From Acidobacteriota bacterium (GTDB lineage: Bacteria; Acidobacteriota; Terriglobia; Terriglobales; Acidobacteriaceae): DNA of 64,000 bases. A program made the position numbers and the translations under genes. This document shows positions 26,096-35,235 of the stretch, piece after piece (the first letter of the stretch is position 1; every line of letters starts with the position of its first letter). Under the pieces are notes generated by a model. The model had not been told where the DNA came from, ran no database searches, and was given only the letters and a program-made list of their open reading frames with translations. Location: the NCBI GenBank assembly GCA_021780315.1, contig JAJXYY010000024.1:182675-246674 (forward strand), written 5' to 3'.

Positions 26096-27070
26096 GTGCC
26101 TAAGTACTCCATCGTCGTCCCGTTCCATAACGAAGAAGACAATGTAACCGCACTCTACGATCGCCTCAAAGCTGTCATGGAGACCGTGGGCGACACCTTC
26201 GAACTCGTCTTCGTCGACGATGGTTCTCGCGACCGTACCTACCGTCTCCTCGAAGAGATCGCCGCAGTTGACTCCCGCGTTCTGGTCATCAAGCTCCGCC
26301 GTAACTTCGGACAGACCTCCGCCCTCGCCGCCGGCTTCGACCACTCTCAGGGTGAGTTCGTCCTCGCCATGGACGGCGACCTCCAGCACGACCCCAACGA
26401 AATCCCAGGATTCCTCGCCAAGCTCGAAGAGGGCTACGATGTCGTCAGCGGATGGCGCAGCCAAAGAGGAGACAACTTCATCCTCCGCCGCATTCCCTCA
26501 CGCTGTGCCAACTGGCTCATGGCCGCACTCAGCGGAGTCAACATCCACGACTTCGGCACCACATTCAAGGCCTACCGTCGCGAAGTCATCCAGAACATCC
26601 CGCTCTATGGTGAGATGCACCGCTTCATCCCCGCTCTGGCCTCTTGGTACGGCGCCAGCATCTGCGAGATTCCCATCTCCAACCCTGCTCGCGAGTACGG
26701 CCAAAGCCATTACGGCATCTCCAGAACCTTCCGCGTCTTCTTCGATCTCCTCACCATTCGCTTCCTGCTCAAATACATGACCCGCCCGCTGCACTTCTTC
26801 GGCTCCATCGGGGCCCTCGGCGTCTTCACCGGAACAGGTCTTGCCTTTTGGATGCTGCTGCTCAAGCTCATCACCGGTCAGCACGTCATGTTGCTTCACG
26901 GACCCATCCTCGTCCTTGCTTCGGTGCTTATCCTCGCCGGCGTCCAGATGATCGGCATCGGACTGCTCGGCGAGCTTCAGGTTCGCCACTTCCACACCGC
27001 CTCGCACCGCGCACCATACGCTGTCGAACGCATCCTGCGACTCCGCTCGGAAGAGAGTCTCCTGCAATAA
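26096..27070 (+). CDS. GT2 family glycosyltransferase, polyprenyl-phosphate mannose/glucose synthase type
   Basis: A 324-residue membrane-associated glycosyltransferase. The GT-A domain has YSIVVPFHNEEDNV (residues 4-17), FVDDGSRDRT, and the metal-binding DGDLQHDPNEIP motif. RSQRGDNFILRR and the acceptor-side SHYGISRTFRVFFDLL are also present. Two C-terminal helices (about residues 238-260 and 270-295) anchor it. The organisation matches DPM1/GtrB/ArnC proteins that load a sugar onto undecaprenyl phosphate. The frame is open far upstream, and GTG at 26096 directly before PKYSIVVP is the best start. The sugar is not determinable. Confidence 0.9.
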   Translation: MPKYSIVVPFHNEEDNVTALYDRLKAVMETVGDTFELVFVDDGSRDRTYRLLEEIAAVDSRVLVIKLRRNFGQTSALAAGFDHSQGEFVLAMDGDLQHDPNEIPGFLAKLEEGYDVVSGWRSQRGDNFILRRIPSRCANWLMAALSGVNIHDFGTTFKAYRREVIQNIPLYGEMHRFIPALASWYGASICEIPISNPAREYGQSHYGISRTFRVFFDLLTIRFLLKYMTRPLHFFGSIGALGVFTGTGLAFWMLLLKLITGQHVMLLHGPILVLASVLILAGVQMIGIGLLGELQVRHFHTASHRAPYAVERILRLRSEESLLQ

Positions 27071-27224
27071 CCGCGCCACACCAGCCTCTCTTTGGAGAGC
27101 TATCGCCGTTGCAGGCATCCAACTCGCAACTCTCTATCGCGCAGCTGTACCTTTTTGCGCAGCACAACCCAGGCCATAGGAATACTCTGTACATAAGCCG
27201 AGGTCACGCGGCCGGTCCTGGCAT

Positions 27225-28418
27225 ATGAAGATCAAGTTCAGTGTCCATCCAGACGTCCTCAAGCTAGGCCTCGTCAGCTTCCTCACGGATATCAGCTCCG
27301 AGATGATCTTCTCGGTTTTTGCCATCGTCTTCACCGTCATCGCAGGCGCCTCCACAGCTCTCCTTGGCTTGGTCGAAGGGCTGGCTGACTTCTCCGCCTC
27401 CTCGCTCGACTTCGCTGCCGGTTGGGCCTCCGATCGCACCGGAAAACGAAAAGCCTTCACCATCCTTGGCTACAGCTTCTCCGCCCTGGCCAAGTTCATG
27501 TTGCTCATCGCCAACTCCGTCGTCGCGCTGGGCCTCTTTCGCATCATCGAGCGCATCGGCAAAAGCTTTCGCACCCCCCCGCGCGACGCCTGGTTGTCCG
27601 ACATCGCCGCGCACCAGGTCCGCGGACTCTCCTTTGGCGTCCACAAAGCACTCGACAAAGCCGGTGCAGTCCTCGGCCCGCTCGCCGCATACGCACTGCT
27701 CCACAGTCGAGGAGAAACCCACGCAGCCTTCCGTCTCCTCTTCCTGCTCGCCATCCTGCCCGCCCTGCTCAGCGTCTATGTCCTCAGCCGAATCAAAGAC
27801 CGGCCCGCACCACCCCAGCCCCAGCGCAACCTCTTCGCGGGCTGGAAGTCGCTCGGCTACGGATTCAAACGTTACCTCATCGCCGCAGCCATCTTCTCGC
27901 TCGCCTACTTCAGCTTCGGCTTTCTCCTGCTACGGGCTCGCTCCATAGGCTTCGCCATTCAAGATGTCGCGCTGCTCTACGCTTTGATTAACATCTCTTC
28001 CGTCATCGCAGCACCGATCGCCGGAGCCATCGGCGACCGCATCGGACGAACCACCATCCTGGCGCTAAGCTATCTGCTCTACTCCAGCACCTGCCTTGGC
28101 TTTGCGTTCGCCACCACCCGCACAGAGGTTTTGTTGCTCTTCATCGGCTATGGAGCCTTCGCCGCCATCGACGAGGCACAGAGCAAGGCCTTCATCGCCG
28201 ACGTAGAGACCAGCCACAGGGCAACCGCAATTGGCCTCTACAACTCCGTCACCGGAGTCCTCTACCTGCCTGCCTCCCTCGTCGCAGGTCTTCTCTGGGC
28301 CACCCACCAACGCCTGGTCTTCTTCCTCGCGGCAGCACTCGCCCTGCTGGCATTGGCCGCCTTCCTGCTGCTGCGCCCAGCACATCACGCCGCCAGACTC
28401 CGCTCGCTTCAGACCTGA
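27225..28418 (+). CDS. Major facilitator superfamily transporter
   Basis: A 397-residue 12-helix transporter. The cytoplasmic motif between helices 2 and 3, GWASDRTGKRKAF (about residues 66-78), is the MFS motif A, and a related GAIGDRIGRTT occurs between helices 8 and 9. The N-terminal LGLVSFLTDISSEMIF resembles a subgroup of uncharacterised efflux-type MFS proteins. The substrate is unknown. It follows the GT2 gene by 154 bp on the same strand. Confidence 0.9.
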   Translation: MKIKFSVHPDVLKLGLVSFLTDISSEMIFSVFAIVFTVIAGASTALLGLVEGLADFSASSLDFAAGWASDRTGKRKAFTILGYSFSALAKFMLLIANSVVALGLFRIIERIGKSFRTPPRDAWLSDIAAHQVRGLSFGVHKALDKAGAVLGPLAAYALLHSRGETHAAFRLLFLLAILPALLSVYVLSRIKDRPAPPQPQRNLFAGWKSLGYGFKRYLIAAAIFSLAYFSFGFLLLRARSIGFAIQDVALLYALINISSVIAAPIAGAIGDRIGRTTILALSYLLYSSTCLGFAFATTRTEVLLLFIGYGAFAAIDEAQSKAFIADVETSHRATAIGLYNSVTGVLYLPASLVAGLLWATHQRLVFFLAAALALLALAAFLLLRPAHHAARLRSLQT

Positions 28419-28556
28419 CGCCCCACAACCGCCTGCCGACCCCGCCAAGTGGTCAGTCCAGTGGCCCTCGCGGCATCAGGTATCCTCTTCCAATAACTTG
28501 TATCCGCTCGCGCCGGTACCCTGATTCACTTCTTCCTTCAAGGAGCTATCTGCCCC

Positions 28557-29525
28557 ATGCAAGCCGTACAGATCTTCACCACTGGTTCCACCGACGTCCT
28601 CACCCTCAGCGAGATTCCCATCCCCACTCCCGGACCCGGTCAAGCCCTCATCCGGATCGAAGCCTGCGGCGTCAACTTCATCGATACCTACTTTCGCGAA
28701 GGCCGTTATCCCACGCCGCTCCCTTACACCCTCGGGCAGGAAGCCGCTGGAACCGTCGCCGCCATTGGCCCCGGAGTCAAGAATCTTCAGGCCGGGGACC
28801 GCGTCGCCTGGTGCGGCATTCCGGGCACCTACGCTCAGTTCGCTCTCGCTCCTGCCGACCGTCTCGTCCCCATACCTGCCTCCATCACCACCCAGCAGGC
28901 CGCCGCCGCCATCCTCCAGGGCATGACCGCCCACTACCTCGCTCACTCCACCTACCCCATCCAGCGCGGCGACGAGGTCCTCATCCACGCCGGAGCCGGC
29001 GGCACAGGTCTCCTCCTCACCCAGATCGCCAAATCCCTCGGCGCCCGCGTCTTCACCACCGTCTCAACCGAAGAAAAAGCCGCCTTGTCCCGCGCCGCCG
29101 GGGCCGACGAAGTCATCCTCTACACCCAGAAGAACTTCGCCGCCGAGGTCCGCCGCCTCACGCACGACCGCGGCCTCCCCGTCGTCTACGACTCCGTAGG
29201 CAAGTCCACCTTCGAGGCCTCGCTCACCTGCCTCCGTCCCCGCGGTGTCATGGTCCTCTTCGGTGGAGCCAGTGGTCCCGTACCGCCCTTCGATCTCATT
29301 CGCCTCTCCACCATGGGCTCTCTCTACATCACCCGGCCCACACTCAAGGACTACATCGCCACCCCCACCGACCTTCACGCCCGGGCTTCCGACATCTTCA
29401 ACAACATCGCCTTCGGCAACCTCAAGCTCCGAATCGAACACACCTACCCACTCAAAGACGCCGCTCAAGCCCAGCGCGATCTCGAATCCCGCCAAACCAC
29501 CGGTAAGCTCCTGCTCCTCCCCTGA
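28557..29525 (+). CDS. NADPH:quinone reductase, zinc-free MDR family
   Basis: A 322-residue cytosolic medium-chain reductase like E. coli QorA, reducing quinones with NADPH. The N-terminal part has ACGVNFIDTYFREGRYP and LGQEAAGTV. The Rossmann motif is AGAGGTGLLLTQIAKSLGA (about residues 145-163), followed by VVYDSVGKSTF, which marks the QOR subgroup. No structural zinc cysteines are present, as expected. CAAGGAG about 15 bases before the ATG fits a ribosome site. Confidence 0.92.
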   Translation: MQAVQIFTTGSTDVLTLSEIPIPTPGPGQALIRIEACGVNFIDTYFREGRYPTPLPYTLGQEAAGTVAAIGPGVKNLQAGDRVAWCGIPGTYAQFALAPADRLVPIPASITTQQAAAAILQGMTAHYLAHSTYPIQRGDEVLIHAGAGGTGLLLTQIAKSLGARVFTTVSTEEKAALSRAAGADEVILYTQKNFAAEVRRLTHDRGLPVVYDSVGKSTFEASLTCLRPRGVMVLFGGASGPVPPFDLIRLSTMGSLYITRPTLKDYIATPTDLHARASDIFNNIAFGNLKLRIEHTYPLKDAAQAQRDLESRQTTGKLLLLP

Positions 29526-29603
29526 CCCTCCTCCACTCTGGTCATTTCGCCTGCACAGGCTTTGACTTCCCGTCACCCACCCTACACACTGGAAGCTGAC
29601 CCC

Positions 29604-32054
29604 ATGAGCTCCAGTCGCGCCTTCCTGCAACTCGTCCCACGTCTCGCCCTGACGCTCCTCGCGCTCACGCTCTCTGCCCGCGCCGTCATCGTCCGTGGCA
29701 CCGTCACCGACCCTCTCGGTGCCGTCGTCCCCGGGGCTCGTGTCCAGCTCATCCAGTCCCGCGCCATGGCTGCCTTTGCCATCTCCGCCGCCGACGGTAC
29801 CTTCGAGATCCGCAGTACGGCCTCCGGACGCTTCCTCCTCCTCACCTCCGCCGCCACCTTCACCCCCGGCATCAGCCCCGACTTCTACGGTGGCCGTGCC
29901 GATGTCGTCACCCGCAACGTCACCCTGGAGATCGCCGCCGTCACCGCTGCCGTCTCCGTCACCGCCACCGGACTGCCCACGCCCCTCCAGCAACTAAGCT
30001 CCGCCGTCACCCTCATCCCGCAGGATCAGCTCACCACCCGCATCGGCCTCGTCGACACCCTCCGCCAGTCCCTCGGCACCACCGTCGTCCAGACCGGCCA
30101 ATACGGAGGAGCCACCTCACTCTTCGTTCGCGGAGGCAACTCCGACGCCAACAAAGTCCTCATCGACGGCATCCCTGCCGAAGACGTCGGTGGACGCTTC
30201 GACTTCGGCACCGTCTCCTCCACCGGTCTCACCGGCACCGAGCTCTACCGCGGCCCCAACTCCGCCCTCTACGGCTCCGATGCCGAAGCCTCCGTCGTCA
30301 ATCTCTCCACCCCCCACGGCACCTCCCTCCGCCCCGTCCTCAACTACTCCGGCGACGGCGGAACCCTCTACTCCTACCGCAACGAGGCCGCCTTATCCGG
30401 AGCCTTCCGCCGCCTCGACTACTACACTGCCTTCAGCCGCTTCGACACCTCCAACGCCCTACCCGACGACAAGTTCCACGCCGCCACCGCCCTCGCCAAC
30501 CTCGGCTACAACCTCACCGCCAACACCCAGCTCCGCTTCACCCTCCGCAACGCCGTCTCCGCCTCCGGACTCCCTGGTCCTCACGACTTCTTTGCCATCT
30601 CCACCATCGGCAAACAGGCCGACCAGGACCTCTACTCCGGCCTCACTCTGGAAAATCGTCTGGCAGGGAACTGGCACAACCTCGTCCGCTACGGTATCGC
30701 CCGCAAGCGCGAGCAGTCCTTCCAGTTCTACCCCGTAGGCCAGTCCGAACCCGACGGTTACGGCGGCCTCATCTACTTCGGCAACCCCGTCACCATCCGT
30801 GGAGCCAACGGCTTCACCGCATCCGGACAAGCCGCTCTCGCCTACTCCGACGCCTATCCCACCCATCAGTTCGCCGTCTCCAACCGCGACCAGCTCTACT
30901 ACCAGTCCGACTACACCGTAGCTCCCTGGCTCACCGCGCTCATCGGCTTCCGTTACGAAAACGAGCGCGGCAGCTACGTCTCCTCCGGCAACTATGCCTC
31001 CAGCCAGGCACTCCAGCGAACTAACTTCGAGTACACCCTCCAGCTCCAGGGCGACATCAAAAACCGCCTCTTCTACTCCGTCGGCGCCGCCATCGTCCGC
31101 AACCACCTCTTCGGCACAGCGGGAACCCCTCGCCTCGGTCTCGCCTACGTCCCCGTCCGTCCCGGCACCAAACCCTTCCGCGGCACCCGCCTCCGCTTCA
31201 ACGTCGCCACCGGCGTTCAGGAGCCCAGCTTATCCATTCAATTCACCAGCCTCTACGGTCAACTTCTCCAGGCCGGTAACACCACCGCCATCGCCGACTA
31301 CCACGTCCACCCCATCCAGGCCCTACGCTCCCGCACCTACGATCTAGGCATCGACCAGAGCATCCTCGGCCAGAAACTCACCCTTCAGGCCGGATACTTC
31401 CACAACGTCTTCGACCACCAGATCGACTTCATCGACGCCGGAACCCTCCAGAACGTCTTCGGCATCCAGACCAGCGTAGCCCAGCTCTACGGAGCCGAAC
31501 TCAACACCCTCGCCTTCCGCGCCCAGGGCCTCGAAGCCGAACTCCAGTACCAGCCCTTCACCCATCTCTTCCTCCGCGGCGGATACACCTTCCTCGCCGC
31601 CCGCGTTCTCCAGTCCTTCTCCACCGACGCCATCTCCAACGGTACCGCCGCCTCCAACCCCAACCTCCCCGGCATCGCCATCGGCTCCAGCTACCCCCTC
31701 GTCGGAGCCCGTCCCTTCCGCCGCCCGCCCCACACCGGCTTCTTCAACGTCCAGTACGTCACCCGCAAGTTCTCTACCGCCTTTCAGGGCGCACTCGCCA
31801 GCCGCAGCGACGACTCCACCTTCCTCACCTACTCAGACCTCAACGGCGGCAACACCCTCCTGCTCCCCAATCGCGACCTCGACTTCGCCTACGCCAAGCT
31901 CGACCTCAACGCCACCTTCAACGCCACCCGCCACGTCTCAGTCTTCACCCAGCTCGACAATCTCCTCAGCCAGCAACACATCGGCCCCATCGGCTATCCC
32001 GGACTACCCTTCACCTTCCGTGCCGGCCTAAAGATCCGCATCGGTGGCTACTGA
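29604..32054 (+). CDS. TonB-dependent outer-membrane receptor
   Basis: An 816-residue receptor. A signal peptide (residues 1-28) is followed by a carboxypeptidase-regulatory-like beta-sandwich domain (VRGTVTDPLGAVVPGARVQL, about 31-110). The plug domain (LVDTLRQSLGTTVVQTG, then VLIDGIPAEDVGG, ELYRGPNSALYGSDAEASVVNL) and a 22-strand barrel ending RAGLKIRIGGY come next. The N-terminal extra domain is frequent in Acidobacteria. It imports siderophores, vitamins or glycans using TonB energy; the ligand is unknown. A TTG 42 bp upstream is in frame but lies before the natural signal peptide, so ATG 29604 is chosen. Confidence 0.92.
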   Translation: MSSSRAFLQLVPRLALTLLALTLSARAVIVRGTVTDPLGAVVPGARVQLIQSRAMAAFAISAADGTFEIRSTASGRFLLLTSAATFTPGISPDFYGGRADVVTRNVTLEIAAVTAAVSVTATGLPTPLQQLSSAVTLIPQDQLTTRIGLVDTLRQSLGTTVVQTGQYGGATSLFVRGGNSDANKVLIDGIPAEDVGGRFDFGTVSSTGLTGTELYRGPNSALYGSDAEASVVNLSTPHGTSLRPVLNYSGDGGTLYSYRNEAALSGAFRRLDYYTAFSRFDTSNALPDDKFHAATALANLGYNLTANTQLRFTLRNAVSASGLPGPHDFFAISTIGKQADQDLYSGLTLENRLAGNWHNLVRYGIARKREQSFQFYPVGQSEPDGYGGLIYFGNPVTIRGANGFTASGQAALAYSDAYPTHQFAVSNRDQLYYQSDYTVAPWLTALIGFRYENERGSYVSSGNYASSQALQRTNFEYTLQLQGDIKNRLFYSVGAAIVRNHLFGTAGTPRLGLAYVPVRPGTKPFRGTRLRFNVATGVQEPSLSIQFTSLYGQLLQAGNTTAIADYHVHPIQALRSRTYDLGIDQSILGQKLTLQAGYFHNVFDHQIDFIDAGTLQNVFGIQTSVAQLYGAELNTLAFRAQGLEAELQYQPFTHLFLRGGYTFLAARVLQSFSTDAISNGTAASNPNLPGIAIGSSYPLVGARPFRRPPHTGFFNVQYVTRKFSTAFQGALASRSDDSTFLTYSDLNGGNTLLLPNRDLDFAYAKLDLNATFNATRHVSVFTQLDNLLSQQHIGPIGYPGLPFTFRAGLKIRIGGY

Positions 32055-32117
32055 CCCTCCGCTAAACTCCCCGCACAAGCCAACCCGCCTCCACTCTTGC
32101 TATCCTGTCCTCAGCTT

Positions 32118-33749
32118 ATGTCGAAACCAATCGTACTCACCATCCTCGACGGCTGGGGCTACTCTCCCCGGACCGAAGGTAATGCCATCGCACTCGCCCG
32201 CAAGCCGGTCTATGACAACCTTCTCGCCACCTTCCCCAACACCCTCCTCCACGCCAGCGATCACTTCGTCGGCCTCCCCGACGGCCAGATGGGCAACTCC
32301 GAGGTAGGCCACCTCAATATCGGCGCCGGACGCATCGTCCGCATGGACATGACCCGCATCGACACCGCCATCGCCGACGGCTCCTTCTTTACCGACCCCA
32401 CCCTCACCCGTGCCTGCCAGTTGGCTGGGCAAAAAGGCCGCAGCCTCCACCTCATTGGCCTGCTCTCCGACGGTGGCGTCCACTCCCACCAGCGTCATCT
32501 CTACGCACTCCTCCGCCTGGCCGCCCAGCACAAACTCACGCGCGTCTTCGTCCATGCCTTCATGGACGGCCGTGACACCATGCCCAACAGCGGCCTCGGC
32601 TACCTCCAGCAACTGCAGCAGCAGTTCGAGCAGATCGGCGTCGGCCACCTCGCCAGCGTCAGCGGACGCTACTACGCCATGGACCGCGACCTCCGCTGGG
32701 AAAAAGAAAAACAAGCCTTCGACGCCATGGTCACCGGCCATCCCGAAGGCGGCGTCTACCCCCACGCCACCGACCGCATCAAGGACCTTTACAACAGCGG
32801 CATCACCGACGAGTTCATCCCGCCCTTCACCTGCACCAACCAGCAGGGCGACCCCATCGGCCTCATCCGCGACGAAGATGTCATCATCAACTTCGACTAC
32901 CGCGCAGATCGCGTCCGCCAGATCACCCGCGTCCTCACCCGCAACTCCGGCCTCACCGCCGATCCCGTCGGCAGCCAGGGACACAATCTCCCCAAGGCTC
33001 TCGAACTCGACGCCGAGATCCCCCTCCACTCCGTCCCCAAAGACCTCCACTACGTCTGCATGACCCAGTACGACAAGAACTTCAAGCTCCCCATCGTCAT
33101 CCCCCCGGAGAGCATGGATAACCTCCTCGCCAACGTCATGGCCGACGCCAATCTCCGCAACCTCCGCGTCGCCGAGACCGAAAAATACGCCCACGTCACC
33201 TACTTCTTCAACGGCGGCATCGAAAAACCCTTCCCCGGAGAAGACCGCGTCCTCATCGCTTCGCAAAAGGTCGCCACCTACGACCTCGCCCCCGAGATGT
33301 CCGCTCCCGGCATCGCCGACGCCGTCATCAAGGCCATCAACGACACCGCCTTCGACGTCATCATCGTCAACTTTGCCAACGCCGACATGGTCGGACACTC
33401 CGGCAAACTCGAACCCACCATCCGTGCCGTCGAAACCGTAGACACCCAACTCGGACGCATCTACCAGGCCGTCAAGCAGCGCAGCGCCCACTGGCTCATC
33501 ACCGCCGACCACGGCAACGCCGAGATGCTCATCGACCCACTCACCGGCGGCCCCCACACTGCCCACACCACCAACCCTGTACCCTTCCTGCTGGTCTCCC
33601 CAGACCTGAACCCAGACCCCAACTCCACCCACCGCATCCTCCGCCCCGGCGGCAGCCTGCGCGATATCTCCCCCACCATGCTCACCCTCCTCGGCCTCAC
33701 CCAACCCCACGAGATGACCGGCTCAAACCTCAACGCCACCCAGGGATAA
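32118..33749 (+). CDS. gpmI: 2,3-bisphosphoglycerate-independent phosphoglycerate mutase
   Basis: A 543-residue manganese-dependent glycolytic enzyme interconverting 3- and 2-phosphoglycerate. Visible marks are ILDGWGY (residues 8-14), the phospho-serine region [17 protein letters not shown] (about 55-71), and [14 protein letters not shown]. Late metal-ligand blocks are [13 protein letters not shown] and [14 protein letters not shown]. Length is typical of GpmI. ATG 32118 is chosen over the upstream in-frame codon at 32097 because the family begins right before [12 protein letters not shown]. Confidence 0.97.
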   Translation: MSKPIVLTILDGWGYSPRTEGNAIALARKPVYDNLLATFPNTLLHASDHFVGLPDGQMGNSEVGHLNIGAGRIVRMDMTRIDTAIADGSFFTDPTLTRACQLAGQKGRSLHLIGLLSDGGVHSHQRHLYALLRLAAQHKLTRVFVHAFMDGRDTMPNSGLGYLQQLQQQFEQIGVGHLASVSGRYYAMDRDLRWEKEKQAFDAMVTGHPEGGVYPHATDRIKDLYNSGITDEFIPPFTCTNQQGDPIGLIRDEDVIINFDYRADRVRQITRVLTRNSGLTADPVGSQGHNLPKALELDAEIPLHSVPKDLHYVCMTQYDKNFKLPIVIPPESMDNLLANVMADANLRNLRVAETEKYAHVTYFFNGGIEKPFPGEDRVLIASQKVATYDLAPEMSAPGIADAVIKAINDTAFDVIIVNFANADMVGHSGKLEPTIRAVETVDTQLGRIYQAVKQRSAHWLITADHGNAEMLIDPLTGGPHTAHTTNPVPFLLVSPDLNPDPNSTHRILRPGGSLRDISPTMLTLLGLTQPHEMTGSNLNATQG

Positions 33750-33764
33750 ACCCCTCCACCCCAA

Positions 33765-33794
33765 GCACATGCTGCACCCAACTGCGGCATGTGC
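33765..33794 (+). terminator. Hairpin after gpmI, possible terminator
   Basis: GCACATGC at 33765-33772 pairs with GCATGTGC at 33787-33794, and the stem extends inward by three more pairs including one G-T. No T run follows, so an intrinsic terminator is only possible. Confidence 0.45.
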
Positions 33795-33846
33795 GCCTCA
33801 CCGATAAATAAGGTCCTGAGCCACGCCCTTACCTTTTCCCATGCCT

Positions 33847-33975
33847 ATTTCTTAGGTGTCATCCTTCACGAACGGGAGACACTGTTTTTGCCCTTGCAAT
33901 TGCTGTTGCCAGTTTTTTAGTTGTCATCCTTCGCAAAGCGGAGGACCTGCTGTTGCACTTGTTCTTGCCGTTGTC
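33847..33975. repeat. Two tandem copies of an intergenic repeat (about 65 bp each)
   Basis: Copy 1 (33847-33910) and copy 2 (33912-33975) align over TTAG-TGTCATCCTTC-C-AA-CGG-G followed by a T/G-rich tail with TTGC.CTTG.. runs. The shared core TGTCATCCTTC is at 33857-33867 and 33922-33932. The second copy contains CTTCGCAAAGCGGAGG, whose CTTCGC/GCGGAG ends are nearly complementary and can fold. It resembles a dispersed REP-like family. Confidence 0.7.
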
Positions 33976-34142
33976 GCTGCCCTTGCTTTTGCTGCGAGCA
34001 CCGCAGCCTCCCGCCTTCGTCCTCGCTTTTGCCTCACACTCCCTACCCCCCACCTTCCTGTCAAGTCCCCAACCAACCTAACTGCCTCAATCAAAATCAC
34101 ATAGCCGTGAACAAGCAGTTACCGGCCATCCCGTACAATATA

Positions 34143-34300
34143 TCTAGACATAAAAATCCCCACGAACCATATAAGTCTTCTCTTTTGAAGACTTATATGG
34201 ATAACTCTTTTATTGTCAAGACTTTGCACCAGAAGTCCAAGCCTAAAGCCTTTAGATAGAAGACTTTGACGCAAAACAGGGGGAGAGGGGGGAGGGTGCG
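34143..34300 (-). repeat. 3'-end element A: C-tract plus AAGTCTT units, after recR
   Basis: Read on the minus strand it starts right after the recR stop. A C-rich tract (about 34279-34296) comes first, then TGTTTTGCGTCAAAGTCTTC. A short TTGGACTTCTGGTG block and two 29-nt units, beginning CAAAGTCTTGAC and TATAAGTCTTCA, follow. The last unit lies within a perfect 14-bp hairpin (34167-34180 with 34187-34200, loop of six). The same order of blocks occurs at 60785-60921. Confidence 0.7.
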
Positions 34301-34900
34301 TTAGAACTCCCGTCGGCCTTCCATCGCCCGCGACATTGTCACCTCATCGGCGTACTCGATATCGCTCCCCGCCGGTACCCCGGTAGCAATCCGCGTAATC
34401 TTCAGCTCCGGCTTGGCCCTACGCATCTCCGCCGCCAGATATCCGGCAGTAGCTTCACCCTCGGTCGTCGGCGAGGTCGCCACAATCACCTCATCGACCT
34501 CGCCCAGACGAGTCAGCAGATTCGCAATCCGCAGCTGCTCCGGCCCCACCCCGCCGATCGGCGACAGCGTCCCATGCAGCACGTGGTACACCCCGTTGTA
34601 GTTGCGCGTTTTCTCGATCGTCGCGATGTTGGTCGGCTCCTCCAGCACGCACACCAGCCTTTGGTTCCGCGTCGGGTTGGTGCAGTACCCGCAGGGATCA
34701 ACGTCCGTAATGTTGTTGCATACCGAGCAAAGCCTCAAGTGCTGCTTCAACTCACGGATCGCCCGCGCCAGCGCCTCGGCATCCTCCGCACTCGACCGCA
34801 GTACATGGAACGCCAGCCGCTGCGCACTCTTGGTCCCAATCCCGGGCAGCTTCCGCAACTCCTCGATCAATCGCGACATCGGCTCTGCAAACCGCGCCAT
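34301..34900 (-). CDS. recR: Recombination protein RecR
   Basis: A 199-residue DNA-binding protein acting with RecF/RecO to load RecA at gaps. The N-terminal helix-hairpin-helix [16 protein letters not shown] (about residues 13-28), the zinc-binding [16 protein letters not shown] (about 57-72) and the Toprim domain [15 protein letters not shown] are present. The C-terminal part has LARGVPAG-like [15 protein letters not shown]. It overlaps ybaB by one base, in the conserved order dnaX-ybaB-recR. Confidence 0.97.
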   Translation of the reverse strand: MARFAEPMSRLIEELRKLPGIGTKSAQRLAFHVLRSSAEDAEALARAIRELKQHLRLCSVCNNITDVDPCGYCTNPTRNQRLVCVLEEPTNIATIEKTRNYNGVYHVLHGTLSPIGGVGPEQLRIANLLTRLGEVDEVIVATSPTTEGEATAGYLAAEMRRAKPELKITRIATGVPAGSDIEYADEVTMSRAMEGRREF

Positions 34901-35235
34901 CAGTCCTTCAACCCCGGTAGATCCGGCAGGCCGAGCCCGCCCATCATCCCCTGCATATTGGACTTCATGACTGCGTCCGCACGCCGCCCGGCCTCATTCA
35001 CCGCCGCCGTAATCAGGTCCTCCAACAGTTCCAGATCGCTGGCCGAACTGCCCATCGCCGTCGGCTCAATCCGAACCCGAAGCACCTCCTTCTTGCCATT
35101 CATCCGCACCGTCACCACGCCGCCGCCACTCGAGGCCTCTACCACGGTCTCCGCCAGCTTCCGCTCCATCTGCTCCTGCATGGTGCGGGCCTGCTCCATC
35201 ATCTCCTTCATCTTGCCCAGGTCGCCAAAGTTCAT
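34900..35235 (-). CDS. YbaB/EbfC nucleoid-associated protein
   Basis: A 111-residue dimeric DNA-binding protein. The N-terminal coiled-coil [21 protein letters not shown], the central [26 protein letters not shown] strand block and the [12 protein letters not shown] helix are all typical. The [16 protein letters not shown] start fits the family. Its start overlaps dnaX by four bases (ATGA) and its end overlaps recR by one, so the three are co-translated. The C-terminus is a Gly/Leu-rich tail. Confidence 0.95.
   Translation of the reverse strand: MNFGDLGKMKEMMEQARTMQEQMERKLAETVVEASSGGGVVTVRMNGKKEVLRVRIEPTAMGSSASDLELLEDLITAAVNEAGRRADAVMKSNMQGMMGGLGLPDLPGLKD

Larger units (their letters stand above)
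33750..34300. other. Repeat-rich intergenic region between gpmI and recR
   Basis: 551 bp without a gene, between the convergent ends of gpmI and recR. It holds a hairpin at 33765-33794, two copies of a roughly 65-bp repeat at 33847-33975, an AT-rich part, and the C-tract/AAGTCTT element next to recR. The composition is clearly different from the GC-rich genes on either side. Confidence 0.8.

Noticed and set aside
32100..33710. 536-codon open frame on the minus strand opposite gpmI
   Set aside because: It mirrors a strongly conserved enzyme gene, gives a Val/Glu/Gly/Asp-rich nonsense composition and has no motif. It arises from GC-rich codon structure.
34193..34212. DnaA box near TTATCCATA in element A
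   Set aside because: Single one-mismatch site, no cluster; not enough to name an origin.
34279..34296. G-quadruplex on the + strand opposite the C-tract
   Set aside because: G runs are present but only three clear ones separated by short loops; formation is uncertain, so not claimed.
34143..34300. CRISPR array
   Set aside because: Only two 29-nt units without identical repeats and spacers, and no cas genes in the window.
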